Positions 1 through 9,880 of a DNA stretch of 64,000 bases are shown in pieces. The position numbers and the translations under genes are program-made. The DNA comes from Setophaga petechia (lineage: Eukaryota > Chordata > Aves > Passeriformes > Parulidae), in contig JANCRA010000010.1 of the NCBI GenBank assembly GCA_024362935.1, forward strand, positions 8,114,501 through 8,178,500. Direction: 5' to 3'. The notes under the pieces were generated by a model. The model saw only the letters and a program-made list of their open reading frames with translations. It had not been told where the DNA came from and ran no database searches. How positions within the stretch are numbered: position 1 is the stretch's first letter; the number at the start of each line of letters is the position of its first letter.

Positions 1-1125
1 ACGCGCTCCGTGCGTGACGATCGAGTCCTGTCCCGCCACACAATCCTCGCTCTGCTCCAGGCGCTCGCTGCATTCCCCCTCCACCCCGCACACGTGGGAA
101 AGAATCCAGTGTGCACAAGAAACGCCAGCACTGCAACTACCTTCTGGACTCGGGAAGCTGGAATGGTTTCGGGCCAGCTGGATGACGTTAAATCAGTCAA
201 CAGGCAGCAGAGAATGAAGCCGGGCTCAGACATGCTTCTACCAACTCTGGAGGCTACGAGAGTTTTACCTCTGGCAATAGCAAACAGTGTTTTTGGCAGG
301 GGTGGCATTAAAAAAAAGCTTGCGGCTTAGTCACCTTGGCTGAATCAGTGCAGAGTTTGTGATTGTGAGTGCAGGAGTGGTGAAGGGGTTGCGGTTAAGC
401 CCAACTGGCCTTCACACATAACAAAGCTTCCTACCAGATGCTAACAACAACAGCAGCAGCATGTATCTCTCTCTGGAGTACCCAGTAATATGCCAGGACA
501 TACCAAGGCTTCACAAAGTGTGCAAAATGCATTTGGTCAATATAAACATTTGATTAAAAAAAATAATAAATGATCAAACAAGAAACAGAATAAAATACTG
601 GTTTTGCAACCTGGTCTGTACAAACAGTCAAGAACTTACATATCTAAAAAGAGTTTGAACCCAAAGCTCGAGTAAGATCTACCTTTTCTTATTTCTTTTT
701 AAATCAAAAAAAGTAAACTTGGGTTTTAAACAGTCTTGGCCCAACACCTTTTGTTCAAGGTTTCCAAGTGCATAAATCTCCTCATTTTCCACAGCAAGCT
801 AACCCCCGGTAGCTCTTCACACGTGTGCGTGTTCTGACAGTCTCAATGGACCCAGGAAAGCGGTTATTGCCGGTGACAGCTGCGTCCGAAACGCTGTAAC
901 ATCGCCCCTGTTAAATAACCCCCTGTAAAAACACTACCTCTTGAAACCACTTGGATCAGGATACTTAGTGAGCGGCATTAGCCTTCCTAAAGCAGCGACC
1001 AGGCACCTCTGCCCAGAGAAGCTACTCATCTCAGAGCTGCCTGGCTAGACAGATATTTTCGTAAGAGTTGAAATACTCAAGAGAAGCGATTCGATGCTCG
1101 AGGTCCTGACCAGGCAGCGTCCTCT
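1..1125 (-). other. DUSP7: DUSP7 3'UTR (partial)
   Basis: This stretch lies directly downstream of the DUSP7 stop on the minus strand and has no coding signature. The part at 480-800 is AT-rich with long A runs on the plus strand (U runs in the transcript), typical of labile MAPK-phosphatase mRNAs. I find no TTTATT on the plus strand here, that is, no AATAAA on the transcript strand. The AATAAA motifs near 565 and 589 are in the wrong orientation. The 3'UTR therefore probably runs past the left edge. Position 1-330 is more GC-rich and carries a short open frame on the plus strand that I regard as chance. Confidence 0.6.
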
Positions 1126-1433
1126 TCATGTGGACTCCAGAGTGTTCAGCTGGAACAGGTTGTGGTTGGTGGGGGTGGTGAAGTAGAGCTGTTCACTGGG
1201 CGAGCGGTTGTCACAGGGGCTGTTGAGTCCCAGAGTCCTCTCAAAGTCCAGGAGTTGGCCCATGAAGTTAAAGTTTGGGGAAATGTTGGATTTTTTCCTT
1301 TTCACAAAGTCATAGGCATCGTTCAGGGACAAGTTCAGTTTTTGCATCAGGTAGGCGACAGTGACCGTTACGGACCGGCTGATGCCAGCGAGGCAGTGAA
1401 CAAGGATCCCACACTTCTTGGAACGGGCCTCAT
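1126..1433 (-). CDS. DUSP7: DUSP7 coding exon 3 (catalytic loop and C-terminus)
   Basis: This exon encodes D281-T382 and the stop at 1128-1126. The acceptor GTTTCAG lies at 1440-1434. The signature loop [10 protein letters not shown] places C294 as nucleophile and R300 as the phosphate-binding arginine, and both are intact. It continues through [18 protein letters not shown] and the conserved [17 protein letters not shown], and ends LNTLEST. No frameshift or premature stop is present, so the enzyme should be active. The few differences from my memory of the human protein, such as I290 in place of V, are conservative. Confidence 0.97.
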
Positions 1434-4400
1434 CTGAAACAAGACAAGGAGAAGGGGGAGTCTATTATTCTGCACCAAAAACACATGGCTTTGGAGCAGG
1501 GCCAGGTGGCAGCTGCAAGCTCCCAGCACCAATACGACTGCCAGAGCTGGATCCCCTGCCCCTAGTGACACCATCCCATGTCCCTGGGACACCCACATCT
1601 CTCCCCACAGGGCTCCTGAGATATTCCTGCTGCATGGCAAAGCAGCACATCCCCAGCAAGGCCAAGCACCTCATGTGCTTGAGAATTATCAATCAGGTCT
1701 AGCAACACATCCCTTGCCTAGGGAACATCAGTACCCTCTACTCAAGAGAGTTGGAGTAACCCACAGGAGGCTGATGAAGCTGGTGACAACAGCTCCATGG
1801 AGATGCTGGTGGCTGGGCACAGCACACCCACCTCAACTCCAACTAAACCAGGGAAGGCTGTGCACTCAGAGTAAGGCTGCAGCCCAGCACTACATGAACT
1901 ATTCTGCTGTTCCTGTCCTTCTACCACTAGAAAGTTACATGAATGCAGCCAATGCCAATTTAAGCAGAGTCTGAAGTGCAGGAACTTCCCTTATTGTGAA
2001 ATTGTTCTTTAGGATCGACAGAAATGCACTTCACCACAAACAAACGCTTGTGTTGGAGGAGGCTCTCAGGATGAATGGTAGCGGGAAGCAGGAATGCAGC
2101 CTGGACCAAAAAATGGCGAGAGAACAGCAGCGAAATTTCCCCTCCCTTGCCACCAACTGAAAAGCACACACACACACTCATTGTCTCTCGCACAGCCGGA
2201 ACAGCGTGATCCCTTTATGAATTGACATCTCAGGGCTGAAAGAGGGACACGCCACTGAGAGCACTGAATGCACGCAAGTACCCAGCGCTGCTTCTACTTC
2301 TGGGCAGCCCTATTTGAAGTCAGTCATTTGACTGAGAGCTTGGCGGGGAGCAAAAAAGTGGCAGGAGAAAGAGGACCCTCGGGCAAAGCCGGAGGTAAGA
2401 GACACTCTGGCACCACAAGTGCAGGGAAGGGCAAAGAAGAGGCAGGCAAAACAAAAATCCAGACCCAAGCCACAACAGGTTTTCTGCCCAGCCTCCAAAA
2501 CCAGGCAAGAATTTCCAGTAGGGTGGGCAATCACCACCCAGTGTACCTAGCCCTCCCCCCAGGCTCTCCTGTTCAACATTTTTCCAGACATTTTTGCCTT
2601 TCATCTGACCTGCACAGCATTTCTTGGTGTTTGGTTTTAGAGTGAGGTAATCCTCCATTTCCTGTCATTAACTGGAAAGCACAAGCTCGGTGTTCACAGA
2701 GACATGGGCTGACTGGAGCAGACAGATCCCAAATGCCACATGTCAGCAGGGACACTTTACCTCACCCTGACGTTTAAAACCCTGCTCATGCAGGAAGTGC
2801 AGATGGGACATCAGACAGGTCCCTGTTGCCACACTGAAGCAGCAGCTTCTGACCACAGTCATGTTACTGAAGGGCAGAAGCTGGGGGCAAAGGAGAGTGT
2901 GTGGGAATCAGGGTTTCTGACAGCTGAAGAGCAGCCAAGAATCCACCACTGCTCTGCCCCATTTCAGGCCTTACAGCACAGCCAGTGCAAGCTACGGGGT
3001 TTGAAATGGGCTGCACAGGCTTCAGTCTGCAGGCAAAGGTCTCCCTCTCCTTTACCCGTACAAGTGTTTGTAATCAGGCATGAAGCCACGGGGCTTTCAA
3101 TAGTTAACAGTGATATTACTGCCTGTGCCATTCACCTCCATAAAACAGAGCTGATTAGGCTAATGACTATCGTGACCAAACAGCACAGGTCAGCCTGGAA
3201 GTGTACAGCCCTGTTCAGCCCAACATACACTTCCCACAGAATAAGAAGTAATTCTCAAAGTCAAGGCTGGCCCGAGATAAGAGATCTTCCTTCCTGAACC
3301 CCACCACCACCAGCCAAAACTGTCACATGGGCTGCCTACAGAGCAGTTTTTCCATCCAAACTCTGTAGTTTAATTATAATCACTAACTCATTGTGTTGAC
3401 ACTTACCTTAGGAGAAGTATCCATACAAGGAGTTAGTTATGCTAGGGTGACTTACAGCAGGATCTCAACTAGACTAGCAAATCCCCTCAGGAAAAGAAAA
3501 CACACACACACACTCGCACTCCCTGATTTTAACCACATTTGGGGCTAAGGAATTGCTGGCAGCAGTCACACTAAAGCAGCTCCCATCCCCAAGCAGAGCA
3601 GGCAAAGGAGCTCCCCACTGCCTGGGTTCAGCCATTTCACAGCAGTGCAAATCCCCACACGAGGGCAAGAGGCAGCGGGGCCAGTCCAACCACTTGCAGG
3701 TAGCTCAGCTGAGGTGCTGCAAGAGGGCTGAATTTTGGAAGGGGAGGCCTCCCTGAACACAGCCAGGGTGAGATGCATCAGATGTGCCCTCTCAGAGCGT
3801 GACACTGATGCTGTGCCCCGGAGAGGTGAGGCTGCAGACAGCAGCAGCCCTGGGAAGCTGCACACCACATTCCCAAGCGGTGAGTATGAAAAGAGATGTT
3901 CTGCCAACTACCTACCAATGAAAGCAATGGCCTCGGGAAAGAACTGCGAGAGGTTCTGGCTCCAGTGATCTGAGATGGGGATCTGCTTGTACTTGAACTC
4001 TCCGTCATGCTCAAACATGTTCGGCAGGTTAGGAGTCACATTCAGGATGTACTTAATGCCGTATTTGCCCAGGACATCCAGGTTGGTGGAATCTTTGGCA
4101 CAGCCCAGGTACAGGTAAGGTAGGATCTGGACTGGAAAGGCAGGCTGATTGCTCGGGATGGGGCTCCCGTCTGACTCCGTGGCACTGCTGGGCTCCCTGT
4201 CGGATTCGCCATCCGAGCAGTCGGAACTTATCCGCAGCCCTCCCAGGCCAAGGACTGATGCTGGGGGAGAGTTGCTGGGTGAGGAGCTGTCAAGGTTTGT
4301 CTCGCAGTGCTCAGAATATTCAGTCTGAAACTTGTTAAAGCCACCTGGGAAGGGGGAAAGGAGAGAGGGAAGGGGAGAGGGAGAGAGAAAGAAAAAGATG

Positions 4401-7032
4401 TTTTAATCTTCAGAATGGGAAATCCTTCTACCTATGAACATATGTTACTCAGAAAGTCTTTACCAGCAAGAAGTTGGTATCCTTTCAACTTCACAGCAAG
4501 GAAAGCATTTTCCTGCTCCCTTATCTTCCCTGGCAAACTGATACTGAGCAAACAGGTCCTAGGAGAGCAAGGAGTGGTTCTTGCAAAGTTCAATATTGCT
4601 TGTGAAAAATAGGGCCAAATCTCAACCACAAAAGAAAGAAACATCCACAAATAAAATCAATGCCAAGACACAATCTCGCCGTGCCAGCTTCTCAAAAATA
4701 AGGGTCTGGGGCAGTTTAGGGAAGAGCTATTACTGCCACTTAGAGAGAAAAGTATCTCTGTCTGAAAAGACAGATCAGGGACAACCACCACATACTCCCC
4801 CCAGGCACTAAAACCCAACAAAATTATTCACCTCCAAGCAGGAAAAAAGACCCTAAGTTTTGCCACAGAGTAATCCTCACAATTATTTTATCACTACAAA
4901 ATAGGTTTTGCAACAGAGCAGGTTTGTTCTTCACCCAAACCACAGCAGGAGCGCAGAGGGATGGGACCCTTCACGTCTGCCCCTGAGACTTTTTCTCCGG
5001 CTCTTCAGCTCAGCTGCTTGGGAAGGAAGGCAGAGGCAGGGAAGCAAAAACCCCACGGATCTACCTCCTTTCCAGGCGGTATTAAAGCGGAGCTCAGCCA
5101 TCGGGATCTGACACTGACAAATGGTTTAATTAGAAAGGGCTCCTGGAAACTTCGTTAGTGGGTTCGGCGGTTGCGGCGGGGTCACTGAGCAGGACAGACA
5201 GCTCCTGCCACATCCATTCATGAAAAAGGCTCGTCCTCGCCCTCCTCCTCCCCCCGCGCCGCCAGACAGCGCCGAGGAGCCATTTTGGAATTTTAATTAG
5301 AAACATTTCCCACCGAGGCTCCCGGAAAAAGGCAGAGAAAGGGGCTCAGCTCCTCCCCTGCCCATCGCGGAAAGCTGAGGAGTAACTTTAAAACCGCTCC
5401 TTCCTGCTTGGGATGAGGACGACGGGGAGAGAAACGGGAATGCAAAGCGAGGAAGGAGCAACGGGAGCACATGGGGAAACACCAAACCGGGATGGAATGA
5501 TGGGATGGGAGACTCGCCCACGGGCAGGGATCGGAGGGTCGAGAGGGGAATGGGATCAACCCCTGTGCTGGCCCCTCACGATGTTTTGAAGGAGGCGTGT
5601 GTGGGCTGCGCAGCCCCGAGGGCTGGTCCCCAAATACCTGACTGTCCCCCTGCCGCTCCACCCCGCCGCCAGGGGCTTCCCCGGCTCCCCAGAAAGGGTC
5701 TATATCAAGGGACAGCCGTGTTTTTTAAAGAGCCGCAAGTGGCAACTTTCTTGACCACTCTCCCCCACGCACGCTCCCCCCGCTCTCCTGTTATTCCTGC
5801 CTCAAAGCCGCCACCCAGCGACCGGACTGGGAGCACTGGGAGGATGGGAAGGGTCCCAGCAGCCCAGCTGCGGGCTCTGCTCAGCCCGCTGCGATCTTTC
5901 AAAATGGCCAAAAAACACCCAAAAACCAAAGCTCCCAAAGCGCCCCCAGCCCTGGCGGAGGGACGTGTGCGGGGCTGGGCTCCCCCGCAGCGCAGCTCCC
6001 CGCTCCCCATCGCCCTGTCCCGGGGGAGCAGCAGGGCTGCCCTCCCCTAGACCAGCACTGCCTGGCAAACGGGGAGGAAAACCTTAGCGAGGGCTTTGAC
6101 GTTATGTGGCGAGATAAAATAAAAATAGAGAAGGGCTCTCTTGCCTCCCAAAATCCGGCCATTCCTCCCGGAGGGCTGGAGAGGAGCCTGGTGCCGGCGC
6201 GGAGAAGCTCCCTCCGGGGAGAGGAGTCGAGGGGCGCCCGGCGCTGCCCAGCCGGGATCGGCTTGGGACGGGGCAGCGCTGGAGGGGCCGCGCCGGCTGC
6301 GAGCCTGGGGGGCTCCTCCCGCCGCTACCGGGGAGGCGACGCAGGAAGAAGCGGGGCGCTCCCGGCCGCTTCCAGCCTGCGACCATTTTGTGCGGGGGAT
6401 TAAAGCGGGATGCAGAGGAGGGGGAAAAAAACATAGAGAAAAATAGAAATAAATCAGGCAGAAAGGATAAGGGAAGGAAGCAAAACGAGTCAGCCACCTC
6501 CGTCCGACCAGGGGATGAGCACCCTAGGGATGCAGCGGCCGGCCAGGAGCTGCGCAGGGGGACACGGACAAGGGCTGCGGGAGCGGGACGGGGCTGGAGG
6601 GAGGGCGAGGGGCACCTCACCTTTCAGGTAATAGGCTTTGCAGCCGTCATCGCGCAGCTTCTGGAGCAGGAGCCCCAGCACGGAGGTGGCGGCACCGCTG
6701 TCCTGCCAGTCGGCGGTGGCCTCGTCGTAGAGCAGCACCGTGTCGGCCTTGCAGCGCTTAACGAAGCGCTCCTTATCCTCGTGGTTGGGGATGATGGAGC
6801 GGATGGGCAAGTTGCCCTTCTTGAGGCGGCGCAGCATGAGCCCGGGGATGGCCAGGTTGATGGCCGTCTCGATGTGCGAGCTCTCGAACAGCTCGTGGGG
6901 GCGGCAGTCGAGCAGCAGCAGCGAGCGGCCGCCGCCCGACTCCAGCTCCTCCTGCAGCCACTCCGCGCTCTTGCACGGCATCGCCGCAGCCATGGGCGCC
7001 CGCGGGGAGCTCCCCCAGACCTGCGTTTTCAT
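1126..7032 (-). CDS. DUSP7: DUSP7, dual-specificity MAP-kinase phosphatase 7 (whole coding region, 3 exons)
   Basis: The coding sequence joins 7032-6621, 4344-3916 and 1433-1126 on the minus strand and encodes 382 residues. All introns are GT/AG and both junctions split a codon after its first base, so the frame is kept. Domains in order are a rhodanese/CH2 domain (about 22-137) carrying the kinase-interaction motif, a Ser/acidic linker (about 150-205), and a dual-specificity phosphatase domain (about 208-355) with general acid D263, nucleophile C294 and R300 in HCLAGISR. The family dephosphorylates the Thr and Tyr of activated ERK1/2 in the cytoplasm. It is DUSP7 rather than DUSP6 because of the [14 protein letters not shown] start of the rhodanese domain, the [10 protein letters not shown] segment and the LNTLEST C-terminus. 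The next gene, POC1A on the same strand, is the expected neighbour of DUSP7. Human DUSP7 is about 419 residues; the bird protein is shorter mainly at the N-terminus. Confidence 0.97.
1434..3915 (-). other. DUSP7: DUSP7 intron 2
   Basis: This intron is 2482 bases, with donor GTAGGT at 3915 and acceptor TTTCAG ending at 1434. It holds two short CA microsatellites (about 2165-2178 and 3500-3513) and no recognised gene. The open frames seen inside it are unlike any family I know. Confidence 0.9.
3916..4344 (-). CDS. DUSP7: DUSP7 coding exon 2 (linker and first half of phosphatase domain)
   Basis: This 429-base exon encodes residues 138-280 plus the first base of codon 281. It is bounded by an acceptor CCCAG at 4349-4345 after a purine/pyrimidine-biased tract (a GA-rich run on the plus strand at 4346-4398) and by a donor GTAGGT starting at 3915. 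It begins [11 protein letters not shown], the end of the rhodanese domain. It then carries a Ser-rich, acidic linker with [10 protein letters not shown], shared by DUSP6 and DUSP7, and CSDGESD. The phosphatase domain starts at [17 protein letters not shown]. The general acid is D263 in IPISDHWSQ, the same element as D262 of DUSP6. In substrate-activated MKPs this aspartate moves into place when ERK binds the docking motif. Confidence 0.97.
4345..6620 (-). other. DUSP7: DUSP7 intron 1
   Basis: This intron is 2276 bases, with donor GTGAGG at 6620 and acceptor CAG at 4347-4345. The promoter-proximal part (about 5160-6620) is GC- and CpG-rich and continuous with the promoter island, so it may carry intronic enhancer or promoter activity. 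A GA-rich run on the plus strand lies at about 4346-4398. No other gene is seen. Confidence 0.9.
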
Positions 7033-7560
7033 GGGGCTCGGCAGCGGCGGCCGCCAGCGCCCGGCCCGCCGGCCACCCACGCGGCGTCCGGACGCGGCCC
7101 CGCTCCGCTGGGTCGGTCTTGCGCTGCGCCGGACGCGGCTCCGCTCAGCACGGCCGCGGGTGCGCGGTGTGTGCGGCCCGGAGCGCGGCGGCCCCCGTCC
7201 TGCCCTAGGCGCTGCGCCCCATGCCGGCGGCCTCAATTAAAGCGGCGCTCGGCCGGCGGCTCGGCGAGTCATGCCTCGGGAGGCGGGGCGGCGGCGGGGC
7301 CCTCGCCTCAGCCCCGCCCGGCGCCGCGCCGCGCACACGCCGGCCCCGCCCCCGCCCGGCCCCGCCCCCCGCGCCCCCACAGCCAATGAGGCGAGGCGGG
7401 GGGCGCGGGGCGGCCCAATATGGGCAGGGGCGGGGCCACACCGTGGGCAGAGCGCGGGAAGGGCTGCGGGGCCGCGGGAGCCGCAGGGCGCCGGGCACGG
7501 CACCGGCAACCGGACACCGCACCGGGCATGGCACAGCACGGCACATCACTGCACTGCACT
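6600..7560 (-). promoter_or_regulatory. DUSP7: CpG island and promoter of DUSP7
   Basis: This stretch is dense in CpG and GC, covering exon 1, the presumed 5'UTR (about 7033-7240) and upstream DNA. C-runs at 7341-7378 would form Sp1/GC boxes and a possible G-quadruplex on the minus strand, and G-runs at 7388-7437 could do the same on the plus strand. A CCAAT box lies at 7383-7387, and a CArG-like element CCCAATATGG at about 7414-7423 has one base off consensus. I see no TATA box at the expected place, so dispersed initiation is likely. The transcription start cannot be fixed from sequence. Confidence 0.75.
6621..7032 (-). CDS. DUSP7: DUSP7 coding exon 1 (rhodanese/CH2 domain and ERK-docking motif)
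   Basis: This exon encodes residues 1-137 plus the first base of codon 138. The start is placed at MKTQ (7032-7030) because human DUSP7 begins MKNQ. Internal in-frame methionines at residues 14 and 18 (MPCKSAEW) could also initiate. The rhodanese-like domain includes [10 protein letters not shown] (41-50), and the kinase-interaction motif [15 protein letters not shown] spans 66-79, with the basic pair R68-R69 expected to dock ERK. The exon ends AAAG followed by the donor GTGAGG at 6620. The frame stays open for 68 codons upstream of MKTQ, but that stretch is low-complexity Arg/Pro/Gly typical of a GC-rich 5'UTR and starts with no known signal, so I treat it as untranslated. The Ala/Gly-rich insertion that lies between the first residues and MPCK in human is reduced here to a few residues. 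Confidence 0.96.
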
Positions 7561-7580
7561 GCACTGGGCACGGCACGGCC
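7540..7580 (+). repeat. Short degenerate repeat of CACTG/CACGG units
   Basis: Tandem ACTGC and GGCAC units (for example cactgcactgcactg) lie at the edge of the CpG island. This is simple-sequence expansion without a known role. Confidence 0.6.
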
Positions 7581-8109
7581 CGCCGGGGCTGACCCCGGGC
7601 CCTTCACCCGAGCGTGGGCTTAATAAAAGGGTTAGGCAGTGAAGTGACCCAGCCTGCGGGCTGGAGGGTGCGCAGGCCCGCGTGGGTTCTGAGCGGGTCG
7701 TGCCCAGCCCTGTTTGGTCTTTGACAGGAACTCACAGTTCCAAAATAAAATCGACTGAGACTCATTAAGCCTCTGCACTGCCTTTCGTTCTCAGAATGAG
7801 CTACAACATAGATGTTTTTATCCGTGCATCCTTGTTTATTTTTAGAGTATCTTCCCTGTCGGTATCCACTACTATAAATACAAACCTTTTGTGCTGCAAC
7901 ACTAACATTTCAAGACAGGAATGTAACTGGAGACACCCTTTGGTTTCCTTCCATCTTTTACATTCCTTCTCATGTGAATCAGTCCTCTGGTACCAGAAGT
8001 TTTCCGTGCCTCACACAAACTGTTCCTGTTACAAAATAGATTTGATCTTTCTCTTTTTAATGAGCAGGATGACATTAAAAATGTGGTTCTGTATGAGCCA
8101 CTTCTACTG
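7561..8109. other. Intergenic DNA upstream of DUSP7
   Basis: GC content falls sharply after about 7700 and the sequence becomes AT-rich. No gene, RNA or clear repeat is seen. The open frame on the plus strand around 7796-8188 has no recognisable domain and runs into a CR1 fragment. Confidence 0.6.
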
Positions 8110-8310
8110 TAGTCTATTTTCACCATGCAGGCAGTCAAACATTGGTGGATTGCTCAGAGATGTTGTGCTATCTTCCATCCTCGACTGATTTCAAGATCCA
8201 ACTCAACCATCCCCAGGTAACCTGGCCTGCCCCCAGGGCTGACCCAGCTTTCAGCCAGAGGTTTGACTGGAGCTCAGCTGTGGTCTCTTCTCTCCTGGGT
8301 TATCCTACAA
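8110..8310 (+). mobile_element. Decayed CR1 LINE 3' fragment
   Basis: The stretch reads like the 3' end of avian CR1: a TTGCTCAGAGATGTTGTG segment, then a CCATCCT...TTTCAAGATCCAACT segment, then a GGTTTGACTGGA segment and an ending near TTATCCTACAA. Similarity is by memory of the consensus and the copy is old, with many substitutions. Confidence 0.7.
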
Positions 8311-9430
8311 GCCCCTGCTCTCCAAATTCTTGTAAGCATGAGTGGGAATCATTCCTTCTCCCCAGTCTGGGACAGATGAGCCATTCCATTTTTTTCTCCC
8401 TAACTTTTCATCTCTTTAGCCTCTTAATATAAACTTTGTCAGCACACACTTGAAGGGAAGAGGCAGGTCTGTTTCACCAGAAGATTCCCAGACTCAGCAA
8501 CCTGACTAGGTCTCCTCAAGTTTTTTTCCCCAGCTGGCTGAATTTCAGCCAGAACTGGGCTGTACCTTGTGTAACAGGAAAAATATTGCTCTTAAAACAC
8601 TCCCCCACACGCAAACAAACACGTGCACACACAGAGTCTCAGTTGTAATGTTGTTGAGAACTGTGCTGTTCAAATGGCATTGTCTCTAGGCAGAACTTCA
8701 AATTGATTTGTATCTGAAGACACTTTTCTTCTGGTCAAAATCTGCTTTTCTCAAAGCTGAGATCTACTACTGAAACCATTTCAGAGCCACTATCTCCTCA
8801 GTGGTCATTTATAGACCCTTAACACATGAAATATGCCAAGAGGGCTATATTCCTGTGGCTTTAGTACAAAAGCAGCACTTGGATGTGCAGGGGTCCCTGC
8901 CTCCTTTCACTCTAATTCCTAAGGCTGGATCCTAATGAAAATACAGACTTAAGACAGCATTTGAGCACATGCTTAACTTTGAGCACAGTGAGCGTCTCAT
9001 TGCAAAACACTCTGTGATTTCAGCAGGACCGTGCTCTGAACCATTCACGGATTTCATTGGCATCAGCAAAATAAACGTCTTGTTGTACATCGCTTTTTTT
9101 GTGACTCAAGTGTGCCCGAGAAAGCGGAACAGCAGAAGCTGTCCACTTCCCCTTGCCCAGTTTATTTTTACCACTGGTTGCTGTGGGAAGCTATTGTGAT
9201 TCAGTGTGGCAGTAGGAAGTTCCTAACACTGCTCTTTGCAGCAGAGGATGTTGAGGTTCTTATGCAAGCCACAGGCACAGTGAAAATAGCTGACCTTTCA
9301 GAATGTTTATCAAGGCACCTCCAATTCACAAGGGGAGCAGCAGCAGCTTGTGCAGAGAGCTAAAATCCGGGTCTAAAGTCCCTGTTGTGCTGAAAACAGC
9401 CCAGAAATCTTACAGGGATCCTTTTTGGTG
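8311..9430. other. Intergenic DNA with a possible ancient repeat
   Basis: No gene is visible. Around 8930-9060 the sequence GAGCACATGCTTAACTTTGA and its surroundings resemble an old amniote interspersed repeat that I know from reptile and bird genomes but cannot name with certainty. The open frames at 8969-9363 are not recognised. Confidence 0.4.
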
Positions 9431-9880
9431 GGGCGAGGGAGGCAGGTGTAGCCGCCAGCGTGTGGTCCTGTGAAACCAGAAGAGAAATGTTTCACCTCCA
9501 TTCTGCGGTCGCATCGGCAACCGCATCAGTTTCGGGACAGGCTCCAGACGCGTCACCTGCGGAGACAAGGGCAGATTTCACTCTGAGAAGCGCCAAAGCA
9601 AAATAATGTCCCTTAACAGAAGGGTGACACCCTCTGCCTGCCCAGCCAGGACCTGAGGGACGCTGGAAGAGCTTCCCCCGGCTCCCGGCTGCTCCGGGCC
9701 GGCAGGGCAGGGGTCGCGGCGCCGGGCGCTGGGTGCCGGTGCCAGCCCGTGGCCGTGCTGCCCTCTGGAGTCAGCCGCTCACAGTGCGCCAAGGCAGCCC
9801 AGGGATCCGGGACTGACACCCGCGGGGTTCTCCCGGCACAGGGAAATCCTTGCTCTGCAGAGAGCTGCGGGCATCCCCCC
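9430..9880. promoter_or_regulatory. Isolated CpG-rich patch upstream of DUSP7
   Basis: CpG dinucleotides are frequent from about 9435 to 9860 (for example around 9505-9560 and 9700-9760), while DNA on both sides is CpG-poor. It lies about 2.4 kb upstream of the DUSP7 start codon. It may be a secondary CpG island or regulatory element; this is inference from base composition only. Confidence 0.4.
9496..9556 (-). other. Candidate orphan exon (61 bases)
   Basis: On the minus strand a pyrimidine-rich acceptor (TCTGCCCTTGTCTCCGCAG) ends at 9557 and a donor-like GAG|GTGAAA begins at 9495. The enclosed 61 bases are open in one frame (starting VTRLEPVPKLMRLP) and CpG-rich. I do not recognise the peptide. 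It might be an upstream exon of DUSP7, an exon of a non-coding transcript, or chance. Confidence 0.25.

Noticed and set aside
565..595. AATAAA motifs on the plus strand as poly(A) signals of DUSP7
   Set aside because: They are on the strand opposite to the transcript, and no plus-strand gene ends there.
5505..6050. 181-codon open frame on the plus strand in DUSP7 intron 1
   Set aside because: It lies in CpG-rich intronic DNA, is Pro/Arg-rich without a domain, and overlaps opposite-strand frames.
1126..7032. Assignment to DUSP6 instead of DUSP7
   Set aside because: DUSP6 has a different N-terminus and ends in a different C-terminal sequence. The [17 protein letters not shown] and LNTLEST segments are those of DUSP7.
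6388..7389. 333-codon open frame on the plus strand over DUSP7 exon 1
   Set aside because: It is the antisense of a GC-rich exon and promoter, with low-complexity Arg/Pro/Ala and no domain. The minus-strand frame encodes DUSP7.
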